Positions 9,387-19,969 of a DNA stretch of 64,000 bases are shown in pieces (position 1 is the stretch's first letter; each line of letters opens with the position of its first letter). The notes under the pieces are model-generated. The model was not told where the DNA came from and did no database searches. It worked only from the letters and a program-made list of their open reading frames with translations. Source of the stretch: Strigamia acuminata (Eukaryota; Arthropoda; Chilopoda; Geophilomorpha; Linotaeniidae). The stretch is from assembly GCA_949358305.1 (NCBI GenBank), contig OX442314.1, positions 50,972,581-51,036,580 of the forward strand, in the 5' to 3' direction. The position numbers were made by a program, and so were the translations under genes.

Positions 9387-9459
9387 TTCTTTGAGTAATT
9401 CTTCGATTTGGGTTATTATATTAAATGAGAGATCACAAGTTCAGTTGAGATTTATTTCT

Positions 9460-9479
9460 AAATCCCGGACAGGCCCCCA
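9460..9479 (-). other. Gypsy C primer-binding site, tRNA-Pro type (copy 1)
   Basis: On the minus strand, starting 2 nt after the LTR, the sequence matches the complement of the tRNA-Pro 3' end in 18 of 20 positions. The two mismatches are adjacent, near position 7-8. It marks the 5' end of the C internal region. Confidence 0.75.
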
Positions 9480-9481
9480 CG

Positions 9482-10298
9482 TGTCGCGTCCTACCTGGTG
9501 ATAGGTTTAAAGAGCTAACGTGTATTACTTTACCTGTGATTCTACTAAATATGTAAATTACCCAAATGAATACTAAGTATATGTAAATGAACAAATAGGT
9601 TTATTCATTAGGCGTAAGCCTTAAAATACACTCAGTATAAAACTAGAGTCGACTTGGTCAGAGTCGAACAAAGGATTTCTCAAGATGGCGTCGTCGGTTC
9701 CGCGTGGTCGGCGGAACAAAGGCGGCGTCTCGAGTTGTCGTAAATTCGTCACGGATTCGTCGTTCACGGACGCGGAGGAATGCTCTTTCGAGTCTTCTAT
9801 CCGTGCCTGTTGTCTAGGGGTTGGTTTTAGCGTCGCAAGGCTCCGTCCAGAAACGTGGAGTTTCTTACAGGGCACTCGGACACTTCGCAATGGAAATAAT
9901 CGTGGGTCGATTATTCGGTGTGAATCCACAAGGGTTATTTTCCTGCTTTCGCGGGGAAATAACACACAGTGTAAATTCGTGAGAGTTACAGTTGCACTGG
10001 AATCAGCGGTCCTCGATCAATCCTAACTTTTGGTGGAGTTGGCCTGACGGTGAGGTAGTTGCTGTGTTCTTGGTGTCGTTTGTGTAAGTTCTGCTTGTAG
10101 GACGCAAAACTCTACCTGATATAGGCCAGGGTGAGGGGCCTGGCTCGGCCAATGGGGGCCGTCCACGCATCACCTCACCCCCTCGGGGCACGCGCTTCCC
10201 AGGGGGGGAAGGCGGAGCCAACGCGAGGGAACTGACCTTTCCTAGTGACTCATGCGGATGGCGTCCACTGGAGGGACGACCACCCGCAGGGTCACCAC
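9482..10298 (-). repeat. Gypsy C LTR shared by the two tandem units, 817 bp
   Basis: On the minus strand it runs TGTGGTGACC...GCGACA. It is bounded on one side by the polypurine tract after the third ORF (10299..10315) and on the other by the tRNA-Pro primer site of the next unit. It is therefore both the 3' LTR of the right unit and the 5' LTR of the left unit. It is identical to 34522..35338. A minus-strand AATAAA lies at about 9600..9605. Confidence 0.93.
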
Positions 10299-10315
10299 AC
10301 GTCCCTCCCTCAGCT
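10299..10315 (-). other. Gypsy C polypurine tract
   Basis: The minus strand reads GAAGCTGAGGGAGGGACG just before TGTGGTGACC. Its purine-rich run next to the LTR is where plus-strand DNA synthesis should start. It places the third ORF inside element C. Confidence 0.8.
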
Positions 10316-10335
10316 TCGATCTTTGATCGGGGCGA

Positions 10336-13300
10336 TTACCCTATCTGGTCCCTCAGCGCAATAGCGGGCAACTTCCCTCCGCGGGGACGTAGGATTGGAA
10401 GATTAACGGCTGGCGGTGGCGGAGGAAGGCCATCGGGCAGCGACGTGGTCAGATTTGCTGGATTCTCTGATTCGTTAATGAAGAATTGAGCGTGGCCGGG
10501 AGGTCCGTCCGTGCTGCTTCTTCTTTCATGTACCCAGATTTGGGTCGAAGCGGGGAAGCGGCTGGGACATCGGCGCATTCGCTGCGTTTCCGGCGGGGTG
10601 AGGGGCTCTCGGTGAGCCCGCTGGAGCCGTTGGTGAAGGATCGGGTCGTTGGTCAACCTTATTTCCTTCGCCATCCACTGTAGGAATGATTCGCCTTGGC
10701 GATGAGTGGCCAGCAGGGCCTGACGAGTTGCCTCCGACATCTGCAGATTGGGGTATTCCACTTCCAATCGCAGGTAGAGTTGGGTCGGCGCGGGTGCCGG
10801 TGGAGGCGGAGGCGGCGGAGATGGCGGTAGGGGAATCTCCAACGGTGGAGTCGTCTCCTCTATGGACAGGGCGTCCATGCTCGTAGAGGGCGGCGAGGGC
10901 GATGGTAGCGGTGGAGTTTGGGGTCCCTTGCGCGATCGCTTCGGGACCAGCTTCGGTCGCTTGCTCGATCTTCGTTCCTTCGGGAATACCGGCTTTGGAG
11001 ACGGGGTATAACTTTGGCCCATAGGTTCGGGAGGAACCGTCTCGGCCACCATGGTGGGGCGGACGGCTTCCCTCTGAGCGGTTGCTTCCTCGGCGACTTT
11101 CCGCAGTAATGTCGGATGAACTCCTGGGTTCCTGTAACGGAACGCCAATGAACGTAGTTTTGCAAACTGGAAATTCGGATTTTTTATGGAGCGGGCCAGC
11201 TCGAACCGGAGGTCGGCTGCGGCTGGCGTAAACTCGGCCCAAAGCTGGTAAAGGGCTCTGTTCAGAAATACGCCCTCTCTGTCTATGATGGTCCAGGCGG
11301 CCATCGACTGTCGACCGTCCAGGAAGAGGGCCGGAGATAGAATCTCAGACATCACCCGCGTCACCTCGGTGTTTAAGCTGCTCCGGTTGAACGGCAGGGC
11401 GCGGTTTGGATCCGCCGAAAAAGTGGCGGACAGTTTGCGCATTTGGGCTATCGCCCAATTGATGTGTTCCGTCTGAGCGGCGTCCACCTGCGTCAAGGCC
11501 CGTTCGGCGGTAGCGGGGTGCTCACATTCAGCCTGGTGGGCCTGTAGTTCTCCCAAGGTGGGATTCGCTGCCTCTCGTCGATTTCGGGCATCCCGCTCTT
11601 TCTCCTCGTACCACATGGCGTCACGAGCCGGCCTTGGTGCCTGGGTTGGCGGAGGGACCGGCGGGGGAGCTAATCCTGGTGGTTGGTGCGGGACGTATTC
11701 TAGGAACGCCTCGCCTGGTCGCATGCTCCCAGGGGGCGTCCATCTAGTTATGGCTGGCGGTGGAGCCTCAAGGAGAGGCGGCCAGCTCGGTTGGACAGGA
11801 TGGAAGGTTGGTACGGACGGCGCAGCTACGGTTTGGCTTGCGGAGGATGTCGGCCGGTTTGCGGAGAACCCGCGGAAGGCGCTGGTGAGTACCTCCGCCA
11901 GCTCTCTGCGGGACATGGGCTTTTCCGGCTCTATTTCTTCGTCTAGATCCATCTTTTCTTCGATGGTTTCGCACCATCCTTCGGGTCCCTTCTTCCGATT
12001 GGAGGACGACACGGCTGCGGGTTCGGCTCTTGGTGAGTCCGAACTACCGGCGGCGGTCGGCCTCTTCTCGGCGGCGGCGAGTTTCGCTAGCAGGGTTTGC
12101 ATTCTTTGCCTGCGGCGAGCTCTGCTCTTCCGATTGCGCCTGGTATTGGCGGTTGCGACGTGCGAAGGGGTCACCAAGTCTCTTCGGATTTTGTACGGAG
12201 GTTCCGCTTGGTCGAACATGGTCGACTCTTCGTCCGACGGCCGGACGGTGCGTACTAGGAAAAGAGAAGGCGTGACTGCGGTAGCCGCTTGTCTCTCCTG
12301 TTCGTCGACCTGGTCGCTCCACGAGTTGGACGGTCCGGCTTCTGGATCCAGTCGCAATTCGTTGGATGAGGCGGGTACAATCACAACTGAGCGCAGGCCT
12401 CCCGACTGGACGACCGTTTGAGTTCTCGAGTCGCAACTGTTCGAATGGCCGGGTTGCGTCCCACTCGTCGACGGGCCGCTCTCCTCGGTGGAGAGGGCCT
12501 GCCTAATCTGAGCGGGGCCGCCGTTTGAGCTTGAGGCCTGTCTCTTCAGCCTCCTGACTCGTGTGCCGCTCTGTAGGATACCGACACGGTGCAGCTGCCA
12601 CATCTCGGCTTGAGTGGCGATAAAGCCGACGGGCGGCACCCATGGTGTTGCTTGGCGGTCTTCGCGGGCTTCTCGTAACCATTCTTTGATTTCTCCTGTC
12701 GAGAAACCATTCCGCTCCAAAACTCGTATTACGGCACTGGTTGCCGTTCGCTCTAGGTGAGCGATCTCCTCGCGGACGATTCGTCTCCGCTCTTCTGGCG
12801 TTGCGGCGTTGCGCCACCGAAGGCCGGTGTGCTCGTCCGCTTCGGTACCACCGTACCGGGCTCGAAGTAGCTCCGAAAAGATAGGGCTCGACGGATTAAA
12901 GGCGGGATTAATCCGTGGCCCCACTCTCTCTCGCATTTTTCTGGGCAAACATTCGACCAGCGTCCTCGATCGGTCAAAGTATTCTTCGATCGCTCGGGAG
13001 TAGCGTAATCTCAGGGCCCAGACATCGGTGTCTTCCTCTGGATACGCTAGCCGGATGAATTCTGGCATCGCTAACCGGAAGATATTGCCCTTGGTGGGCA
13101 CTGTAGACGGCAGGGCGTCCCATGATTGTAGCGGGTCGACCTGAAGTATTAAAAACATTTTAATTTCGATGCTCTTTTTATCAATATTTGGAATAAAAAT
13201 TGCGAGATCGGCGGTGGCACCAAAATTTCTTTCGGTTGTGGCCGCTCCTCTCTGTCCTGATTATTCGCAGGTCCGCGGTGGTTGGCCGCTGGTGTAGCTC

Positions 13301-13801
13301 AGTCTTTCTCTTGCTACCTTTTTTAGATTCAGCAGGTCCGCTCAAAACAACGTCGCGTAATATAAAAGAATCGGTTGTTTTTATTTAAGCTTTTCTACTC
13401 GTATTTAATTTATTACGGAGTTTCAACGTTACTTTAAGGTTTTAATTTTTTCTAAGTTTTAGCGACGCCATCTTGGCAAACAATTCCTTTGTCTGGGTTT
13501 GGAGATCGGAGATCTTCGAGCACGAAAAAGGTTTCCGCGCCCGAGCTCCGATTCTACCGAAAATCAACAAAATAAATACAAAAAAGAATTCATCAGTCAA
13601 GTTATCACGCGCCACAATCCGACATGGTGTCGGATGTCGGCGGATTACATTTTTCGATCTTACGGGAAGATCTTATGTTACCTGTGGTTGTTGCTCCGGC
13701 TCATCCCAATCTTCTTCCTCCGCCTCGATGACCAATCCTTCGCTCTCGTCTCTGGAGGACGAGGCGTCGAAGTCAATTCTCGGGTTGCGTCGATCAGCCA
13801 T
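10336..13801 (-). CDS. Gypsy C third ORF, spliced, proline-rich, not Env-like
   Basis: The model has two exons. Exon 1 is 13682..13801 (40 codons, ATG at 13801, very acidic). The intron is 13141..13681 (541 bp) with donor CAG|GTAACA and acceptor TACTTCAG|GTC. Exon 2 is 10336..13140, in phase. The product is about 974 aa. Features are an Arg-rich basic patch (NTRRNRKSRARRRQR, near residue 380 of the product), Ser/Pro-rich linkers, and a run of about 8 prolines near the C-terminus. There are few cysteines and no signal peptide or transmembrane segment, so it is not an envelope protein. It lies downstream of pol and directly before the polypurine tract. Element B is inserted about 95 nt upstream of the ATG. 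I do not recognise the family. Translation would need a spliced or subgenomic RNA. Confidence 0.7.
13141..13681 (-). other. Intron of the C third ORF
   Basis: The frame of exon 1 stops one codon past the donor, while exon 2 stays open upstream of the acceptor only for a few codons. The donor is GTAACA and the acceptor ends in CTTCAG. Phase is 0 on both sides. The interior has no long frame on the minus strand. Confidence 0.6.
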
Positions 13802-13895
13802 CAAGAGAAAATCTAATTATTCGAGAAGAAAAGAGGTTCTGAAAACGATTTCACGGGGAAATCGTCAGGAACGCGTGCTTTTCGTGTCAGCGAAC

Positions 13896-14248
13896 TGTTA
13901 AATCCGTAGTCTTGATTCGATTTCAGTTCTCAATAAAAGTCCGTTCGTTTCACAGCACAAATTAGTCCATTTTATTTGCTCTGATCCATTCGTTCACATA
14001 GTGTTGTTGTACACTAATTTTGTAATTTTTATACACTGTTTTAGATGAGACTTTCTACACTGTCATTACTGTTTACAAGTTCAAATCGTTCTGTTTTTAA
14101 ACTCTAGTTTCCCTTGGTTACATCAATCATGTAATAATGTTCACGCTACATCATGTCAATCAATTATATCAGTACGTGACAACAAACAATTTGGATAATT
14201 AATACAATTTGCAATTAAAAACTAAATTACAATCTGCTCAATCTAACA
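13896..14248 (-). repeat. Gypsy B 3' LTR, 353 bp
   Basis: It starts TGTTAAATCC and ends ATCTAACA, preceded by the target duplication CGAAC. No difference from 26540..26892 was seen, so the insertion is young. Confidence 0.95.
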
Positions 14249-14258
14249 TCTCCCCAGG
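14249..14258 (-). other. Gypsy B polypurine tract
   Basis: The minus strand reads CCTGGGGAGA immediately before the 3' LTR. Confidence 0.7.
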
Positions 14259-14266
14259 AAATTTAC

Positions 14267-14722
14267 TTAATTTCCTTTACGCGCGCGACGCCACGCTGAT
14301 GTCGTTGATGCTGGATACGGTCGGTAACTCTTTGCTGCGACGTGCCTCCTTGACTGTCGAACTCCGTCACTCCACATGGTACCATAACCATCTTGTTCGC
14401 CGGGTTGTGCCGCGTCCTGATCCGCGACCACGTCCAACGGCTGAGCAATGTTGGTGGCCAGCGTATCCAAACGTTTGAGAGTTTGGGCAACATCCAACGG
14501 TGCATCAACCGGTACTGCTGGTAAGGTATCTATATTAGTTGGAATATTTCTAGTTACCACCACTGGAAAGTTCTCCGGTTGAGGCCTGATAAAGCGTCTT
14601 CTTAAATGGTTGATGTGCTTGATGTTTTCAAGTTCCGTCACTGTTGATTTCACCAGATATCGCACACTCCCTAGCTTCTCTATTATCACGCCTTCCTCCC
14701 ACTTTCCTAGTGGTGTCAAAAC
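14267..14722 (-). pseudogene. Gypsy B Pol C-terminal tail, cut off by a TGA
   Basis: These codons continue the pol frame (14723..17053) after an in-frame TGA at 14723..14725. They carry the integrase C-terminal barrel typical of Gypsy, with the pattern G-x-V-I-I-E-K-L-G-S-V-R-Y-L-V and H-I-N-H-L-R, then a hydrophilic tail. No ATG marks an independent start, so I read this as the end of Pol separated by a nonsense mutation. Confidence 0.8.
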
Positions 14723-17051
14723 TCACACTAAATCATCCTGTTCTAGTGTTCTCCCCGGCTTGGTCATCTGCAAGGTATTAGCAAAATTCGGAGTGGTCAC
14801 TGTCAAATGGGTTTTCACCTTCCAATTAAACATAAGTTCAACTGGCATTAAACCAGTTCCTGCTGACGGTGTGTTGTGTTGGTGAAACATGAACTTGACC
14901 ATCCCGAGCGTTGTTTGACCAATGTTTAGCTTGCGCATTCCATTCTTAAACGTTTGAACCGCCCGTTCCGCTGGACCATTTGATTGAGCATGGTACGGCG
15001 GTGAAAACTTTTGATGAATGCCGTTAGCTACGTAAAAACGTCGAAGTTCCTCGGATCGGAAAGGCGGTCCATTGTCCGTGACCACCACGTCCGGTAAACC
15101 AAAGATTGCAAACCATCTCATTGCCTGCACCATCACAGCGCTGGCCGTCGTCGTTGTCATCTTCGCAACCTCGATCCAGTTGGTGAATACATCAACCAAA
15201 ACCAAAAACTTCTCCTGGTCGAGGTCAGCGAAGTCCATGTGTATCCGACTCCACGGACGGGCAGGTGTCGGCCACGGAACCGGTTGAGCTTTAACGGGCA
15301 ATGCCCTGACGTGTTGACATTGCACGCAGCTCCGCACGAAATCTTCGATGTTTTCATCCACCTTGGGCCACCAGTAGGCAATCCTGGCAAGCCTCTTCAT
15401 TGCCACGATCCCCGGGTGGCCCATGTGTAATTGCTGGAGAGCGCGCTGACGCAATGCCTTCGGCATTACCACGCGGTGCCCTCGTAGCAAAACACAATCT
15501 TCGATTGTCAATTGGTCCGCCATGGCAATTAGTTTTGATATCTGCCCACCAATGGTTCCCGTCCGCTCTCTGTTCCTCAGAATGCCAATTGCTCTGGAAA
15601 TGTTGACATCTGCACAAGATTCACTCTTGATGTCGTCCCATGTGATAGGTGAGTCTTCTAAGGTAACAAACATTAATTCCCTCCTGGTGATTACCTCCGG
15701 TGGTGATTCCAGTGATTGCCGCAACGGCAACCTGCTGAGTGCGTCCGCGTTCAGGTGCTCTGTTCCTCTTTGATATTCTATAATATAGTCAAAGGAGCTT
15801 AGGAACAGCATCCACCTCAACATCCGAAGCGGCACCACCTCCGGAATTGGCTTCTTGCGGCCAAACAGTCCCAACAGTGGCTTGTGGTCTGTTATGATGA
15901 GAAATGAATGACCCAGCAAATACATAATAAACCGTTTTACACCAAATATTATCGATAATGCCTCTCGATCTAACTGCGAATAGTTTCGTTCGGTTTGGCT
16001 CATAGTTCTAGATGCATAGGCCACTGGACGTTCTTGATCGCCGATGCGATGCGCCAAAACTGCCCCAACGCCCACTGGGGACGCGTCGGCGGCTAACACA
16101 ATCTGATGTTTGGCGTCGAACGGCATCAACACAGTCGGTGATACCAAAACGCGCTTTATGCTTGCAAAGGCCGTCTGGTGTACATCGTTCCATGTCCACT
16201 CAATCCCTTTTTGCAACAATTGGTAAAGAGGGGTGAGGACTGTAGCCATATTTGGCAAAAACATGGAATAAAAGGTGATCAATCCCAAAAATGCTCGTAA
16301 TTCATGAATATTAGTTGGTGATGGTGCTGCGGTTATGGCCAAAATCTTCGCCTGTAACGGCGCAATGCCAGCCTTCGAGACCCGGAACCCCAAAAAATCC
16401 ACCGCTTCTGCCATAAATATGCATTTAAGCTTACACAACCTCATTCCGATGTCTCGAAACCGCTGAAACACCTTACGCAATGTTACCAAATGGTGGTCCC
16501 TGGTCTTCGATGGCAGGAGCATGTCGTCCTGGTAAGGGCGAACCTCCCGAATATCACGAAATTCTTCTTCTATGGTTCGTTGGAACTCCCCGGCAGCTGT
16601 AATGATTCCAAAAGGCATACGTGTTACACGGTATAGTCCCATGTGGGTGTTGACCGCCACAAGATATGACGATTCCTCGTCCAACTCGCGCTGCTGGTAG
16701 GCCTGCTGTAAATCCATTTTTGAAAACAATATCGCGTCACCTATTGACGCCAAAATGTCCGGTATCTTGGGAAGGGGGTACGGATGTGGGTAAAGAGCGA
16801 GATTAATCGTGGAGCGGTAATCGCCACACAAACGCACCTCCCCGTCCTTTTTCGGTACTACAACAAGAGGGGTGGCCCAACGACTGTACTTGATTGGCAC
16901 AAGAATTCCTTGTCGTTGAAGATCCAGAATTGCCGCTTCCACTTTGCTACGCAAGGCCATCGGTACCACTCGCGGTCTAAAAAATTTGGGTGGCACCGAG
17001 GTGTCAACCTCGAGATGAAGGGGTGGGCCCTTGTAGTGCCCCAAACCGGGC
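14723..17051 (-). pseudogene. pol: Gypsy B Pol: RT, RNase H, integrase (frameshift and stop)
   Basis: RT carries the MPFGI motif and a Y-Q-D-D catalytic box. RNase H follows (A-A-D-A-S and the D-x-E-A-L motif). Integrase has H-H-C-C zinc residues and a D, D, E core ending in the G-P-A-E-R motif. Protease is in the upstream frame. The two frames overlap at an 8-T run (minus strand, 17052..17059): one T fewer would fuse gag-protease and pol into one ORF, the usual state of this group. A TGA at 14723..14725 removes the last 150 codons. All RT and integrase catalytic residues remain. Confidence 0.9.
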
Positions 17052-18926
17052 AAAAAAAATGTCGTTATATTCGAGGAGCAACTCCTCTAAACTCTTTGGC
17101 TGCTCGGGGTTATCCTCCATCTTGTTTACGTGCGACGCAAGGTGTGCCGTTCGTCCGCACGTCCGCCCTAAACTGTCCAAAATATTTCTCCCGATCAAAT
17201 TTGGCCCACCGTCCTCGACCACGAGTATGTTAGCTGGTACGGCCATTTTATCGTCCGTCAAAATCACATTTATTCGCCCATAAACGAACACCCGGTGTCC
17301 CGTATAAGTACGCAATACCTCATTCGTTGATCTAAGTGACGGTGCCGTTTCAATTTCTGGCCATAATGACTGGTACGAACCATAGGTAATCAAAGTCTGT
17401 TTGCTCCCGGTGTCGATTTGAAATTTCAACGGCCGCCCATCCAGGTGTACATCGATCTCGATTGGCGGTATCCGTGACACCCCGCTTGAGACCATAAACA
17501 CGTAGTAATCGTCGTCCGTTTGATGTTGCTGTGCTCCTTGGCCCTGTTGCGGTGTGAACTGCCGTTGCTGTTGATATCGTTGTTCGTGTTGCTGTTGCTG
17601 TTGTTGTTGAAACTGCTGCTGTCGACGTTGATCCCAAATATAATCAGTGTTTTGGCGTGTTTGGCCCTGAAAACCACCAGTTGCTTGATCCACCGGTGAC
17701 TGCTGAAGGAACTGTTGTTGTTGTGGCTGTTGTTGCGACTGTTGCATCGATTGTTGCGTCACATATCGTAGTTGCCGCTGATACGGTTGCTGCTGTTGTT
17801 GCGATAAATCCCCGTTACTCAATTCGTTTATCCAATTCACAGGCACTCGGCGCTGATTAAATGGTAAAAATTCTCCGCGGGGGCGTTGTCTGCGCTCTTG
17901 TTGTTGTTGTTGTTGGTGTTGTTGTTGCCCCGGGTCCGCTCGCATGCATACCCTGGCCAGGTGTCCAATTCCACCACAGCGGTAACACTTTGCGTCGAGG
18001 AATGGACAAGGTAGATTCTTGTGATCTCCTCCGCATCGTTTGCACTTGCCGGTCAACTGGGTGATTGTCGTAGTCGGGCGTCCAGTCATGTTGCCTAAAC
18101 GAGATGTAAATGGTTGGCCACGTGCTCTTCCGCGCCCTAAATTTCCGTATTGACGTCCGCCCTGGCTAGTTGGTGTGTAACTTGATCCCGAAGCGTCCAT
18201 TCCGTAGACGTCCGATAATCCTACCAATTGTGTTTTGTCCGTGTCAAGTGGTGTCGTGGTCGATGAAGAGTCTTTTTGTTTTTTATAGACCAGCTGCCCC
18301 TGGACCGCTGCTTCGGCTGCCAGGGCAAGCTTGACCGCTTTTGCCAAGTCTAGCGTCTCCTCTTCGAGCAAACGCAACCGTAGTTTGTCGTTATTGATTC
18401 CAGTTATAAACTGGGTGAGGATTGCCTCATCGTTTGTGTCTTTTCCCGGGAATTTACACAATCGCGCCTGTGCGCGCAAATCCGCAACAAATTTCGCTAT
18501 TGATTCCCCGGGCTGCCGTCGTATACCTGCTAGCTTGTATTTTTGCACATGAGGTCTTGTTATGGCTTGGTAATGTTCCGTTAATTTCGTCACGACCCCG
18601 TCCAACGTTGCTTTCTCTATCGTTTCCGGATATAACAAGTCCCTCAACAAACCATAAACCTCCGTACCAATCACCGACGTTAACAGCTGCTTCTGCTCCG
18701 ACTCTTTCACGTGGTTTAAGACACAAAAGTCTTTAAATTGATGTACATACTGTGACCATGCTTCTTCTGATTTCCCGGTGAAAGGAAGGATCGTTCCCAG
18801 GAGGTGTGATGGTTTGTCGGTTTGCGCCTTTACTAGAGATGAAATCGCCGCAATTAACTCGGCGGTCGAAACTGGTGTCACCGTGGACAGCGCCGTTGAT
18901 GATGTCGATTTCGCGGGATCGGTCAT
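17004..18926 (-). CDS. gag: Gypsy B Gag-protease
   Basis: The ATG at 18926 opens 640 codons. The capsid-like part (about 40-230) has the R-R-x-P-G-E-S-I motif. Two zinc-binding motifs follow: one variant (C-x2-C-x3-H-x4-C) and one CCHC knuckle (C-x2-C-x4-H-x4-C). Then comes a Gln-rich low-complexity linker encoded by CAG/CAA runs (17520..17940). An aspartic protease with I-D-T-G-S closes it. The frame ends 50 nt past the T8 run, so the last residues are probably out of frame. Upstream sequence as far as the Copia insertion (19020) is the B leader. Confidence 0.9.
   Translation of the reverse strand: MTDPAKSTSSTALSTVTPVSTAELIAAISSLVKAQTDKPSHLLGTILPFTGKSEEAWSQYVHQFKDFCVLNHVKESEQKQLLTSVIGTEVYGLLRDLLYPETIEKATLDGVVTKLTEHYQAITRPHVQKYKLAGIRRQPGESIAKFVADLRAQARLCKFPGKDTNDEAILTQFITGINNDKLRLRLLEEETLDLAKAVKLALAAEAAVQGQLVYKKQKDSSSTTTPLDTDKTQLVGLSDVYGMDASGSSYTPTSQGGRQYGNLGRGRARGQPFTSRLGNMTGRPTTTITQLTGKCKRCGGDHKNLPCPFLDAKCYRCGGIGHLARVCMRADPGQQQHQQQQQQERRQRPRGEFLPFNQRRVPVNWINELSNGDLSQQQQQPYQRQLRYVTQQSMQQSQQQPQQQQFLQQSPVDQATGGFQGQTRQNTDYIWDQRRQQQFQQQQQQQHEQRYQQQRQFTPQQGQGAQQHQTDDDYYVFMVSSGVSRIPPIEIDVHLDGRPLKFQIDTGSKQTLITYGSYQSLWPEIETAPSLRSTNEVLRTYTGHRVFVYGRINVILTDDKMAVPANILVVEDGGPNLIGRNILDSLGRTCGRTAHLASHVNKMEDNPEQPKSLEELLLEYNDIFFARFGALQGPTPSSRG
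17520..17940 (-). repeat. Poly-Gln coding microsatellite in Gypsy B gag
   Basis: Dense runs of TTG/CTG on the plus strand encode glutamine tracts of up to about 8 in the Gag linker. Such runs are prone to length change. Confidence 0.8.
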
Positions 18927-19020
18927 ATTGATTGCTACGAAACAAAGTGCAATTACTGCTACGAATACTAAACGTAATATACGAACGGCAGACACGTATC
19001 TCAACCAATGAAGTCGATTA

Positions 19021-19338
19021 TGTTGAAAGTGTTTATTAAATTGTGTAGAATGCATAAATCCGCAATGGTGTGGAAAAGATCCAGTTGAGCAATAAAAAGT
19101 CAGGTGTTCTCAGGTGTGAACCAAAACATAGAGTGAGAGTTTATTGTCAAGGCATGTGACTCCCAAGGTATACAGAGCCACCTATAGGCATAATATATAA
19201 CATATATATGTGAAAATATAGCAAACACTCGTAACGTTAAATGCAATAATCGGTAAATATATACAGAACAATGTGTGGCATTATAGCTTGATGATACGAC
19301 ATAAATACAGTACAATTGGCAAATATCACAATTCAACA
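19021..19338 (-). repeat. Copia 3' LTR, 318 bp
   Basis: It runs from TGTTGAAAG to ATTCAACA, preceded by GATTA. On the minus strand the polypurine tract GAGGGGGCCGAT (19339..19350) abuts it. Confidence 0.95.
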
Positions 19339-19356
19339 ATCGGCCCCCTCGTATAA

Positions 19357-19967
19357 TCAAGCACGTAGAGTGTTGAGATCAATTAGAAAACGATTACAGA
19401 AGTTAACAAGGTCAGTCTTATCGACTGACTTGGTGAATATATCAGCAAGATTACATTTTGTTCCCACATGGGCGATTTGGAGGTTATCTCTCCTTACCAG
19501 TTCTCGAATAAAATGATACCTTATATCGATGTGCTTAGTTTTGCGATTTTCTATATTCGATTTCGTAAAATCCACAGTGGAGATATTGTCGCATAAGACG
19601 TGATGGTAAAACTTATCCGCCAAATTGGGAACAATCTCATGCAATACTCGAACAATCCAAATGTAGTCCTTCACCGTTTCCGTGAGGGCTACATATTCCG
19701 CTTCCATGGTGGACAGCGTAACATTTCGTTGCTTGAAGGTTCTCCAGTAGATCGGTGCATTTCCCAATGTCACTAGAGTTCCTCCAACGGAAATCCGATC
19801 GTCTCTGTTGTTAGCGTAATCTGAGTCGCTATAGCCAACAACTTCAATTCGACTGTTTGGAAAAAGCATCAGTCCAAGATTCCTTGTTGTTCTCACGTAG
19901 CTAAGCAAATCCAGCAATGTGATCCAGTGTTCCCATCCTGGGTTGGCTTGGAATTGGCTGAGAATAT
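19357..19967 (-). CDS. Copia Pol C-terminus: RNase H (beyond the MITE)
   Basis: This continues the Copia polyprotein after the MITE at 19970..21554. It carries the RNase H signatures S-D-S-D-Y-A, the S-T-M-E-A-E-Y motif and the L-C-D-N...H-I-D-I-R-Y-H-F pattern, and ends right before the polypurine tract. Removing the MITE and one TA restores the frame at an Ala-Ile-Asn / Ile-Leu junction. So the element was intact until the MITE landed. Confidence 0.92.
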
Positions 19968-19969
19968 TA

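Larger units (their letters stand above)
1..10298. repeat. Direct repeat, copy 1 of the 25,040-bp tandem unit
   Basis: Every base I compared here matches 25041..35338 at an offset of 25,040, and all long ORFs are identical in both copies. The block holds the 5' end of a Copia element, the 5' LTR of Gypsy B, pol and gag of Gypsy C, and the C LTR. The left side is cut by the window edge, so the full extent is unknown. The right side ends at the last base of the C LTR: beyond 10298 lies the C polypurine tract, and beyond 35338 lies unrelated host DNA. Confidence 0.97.

Noticed and set aside
10526-11242. Minus-strand 238-codon frame inside the C third ORF in another phase
   Set aside because: It overlaps the longer 940-codon frame, and its Pro/Arg/Ser composition is what a frame shift of that Pro-rich DNA gives.
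10336-13801. Envelope gene in the C third-ORF position
   Set aside because: There is no signal peptide, transmembrane anchor, furin-type site or cysteine pattern; the same holds for the D third ORF.
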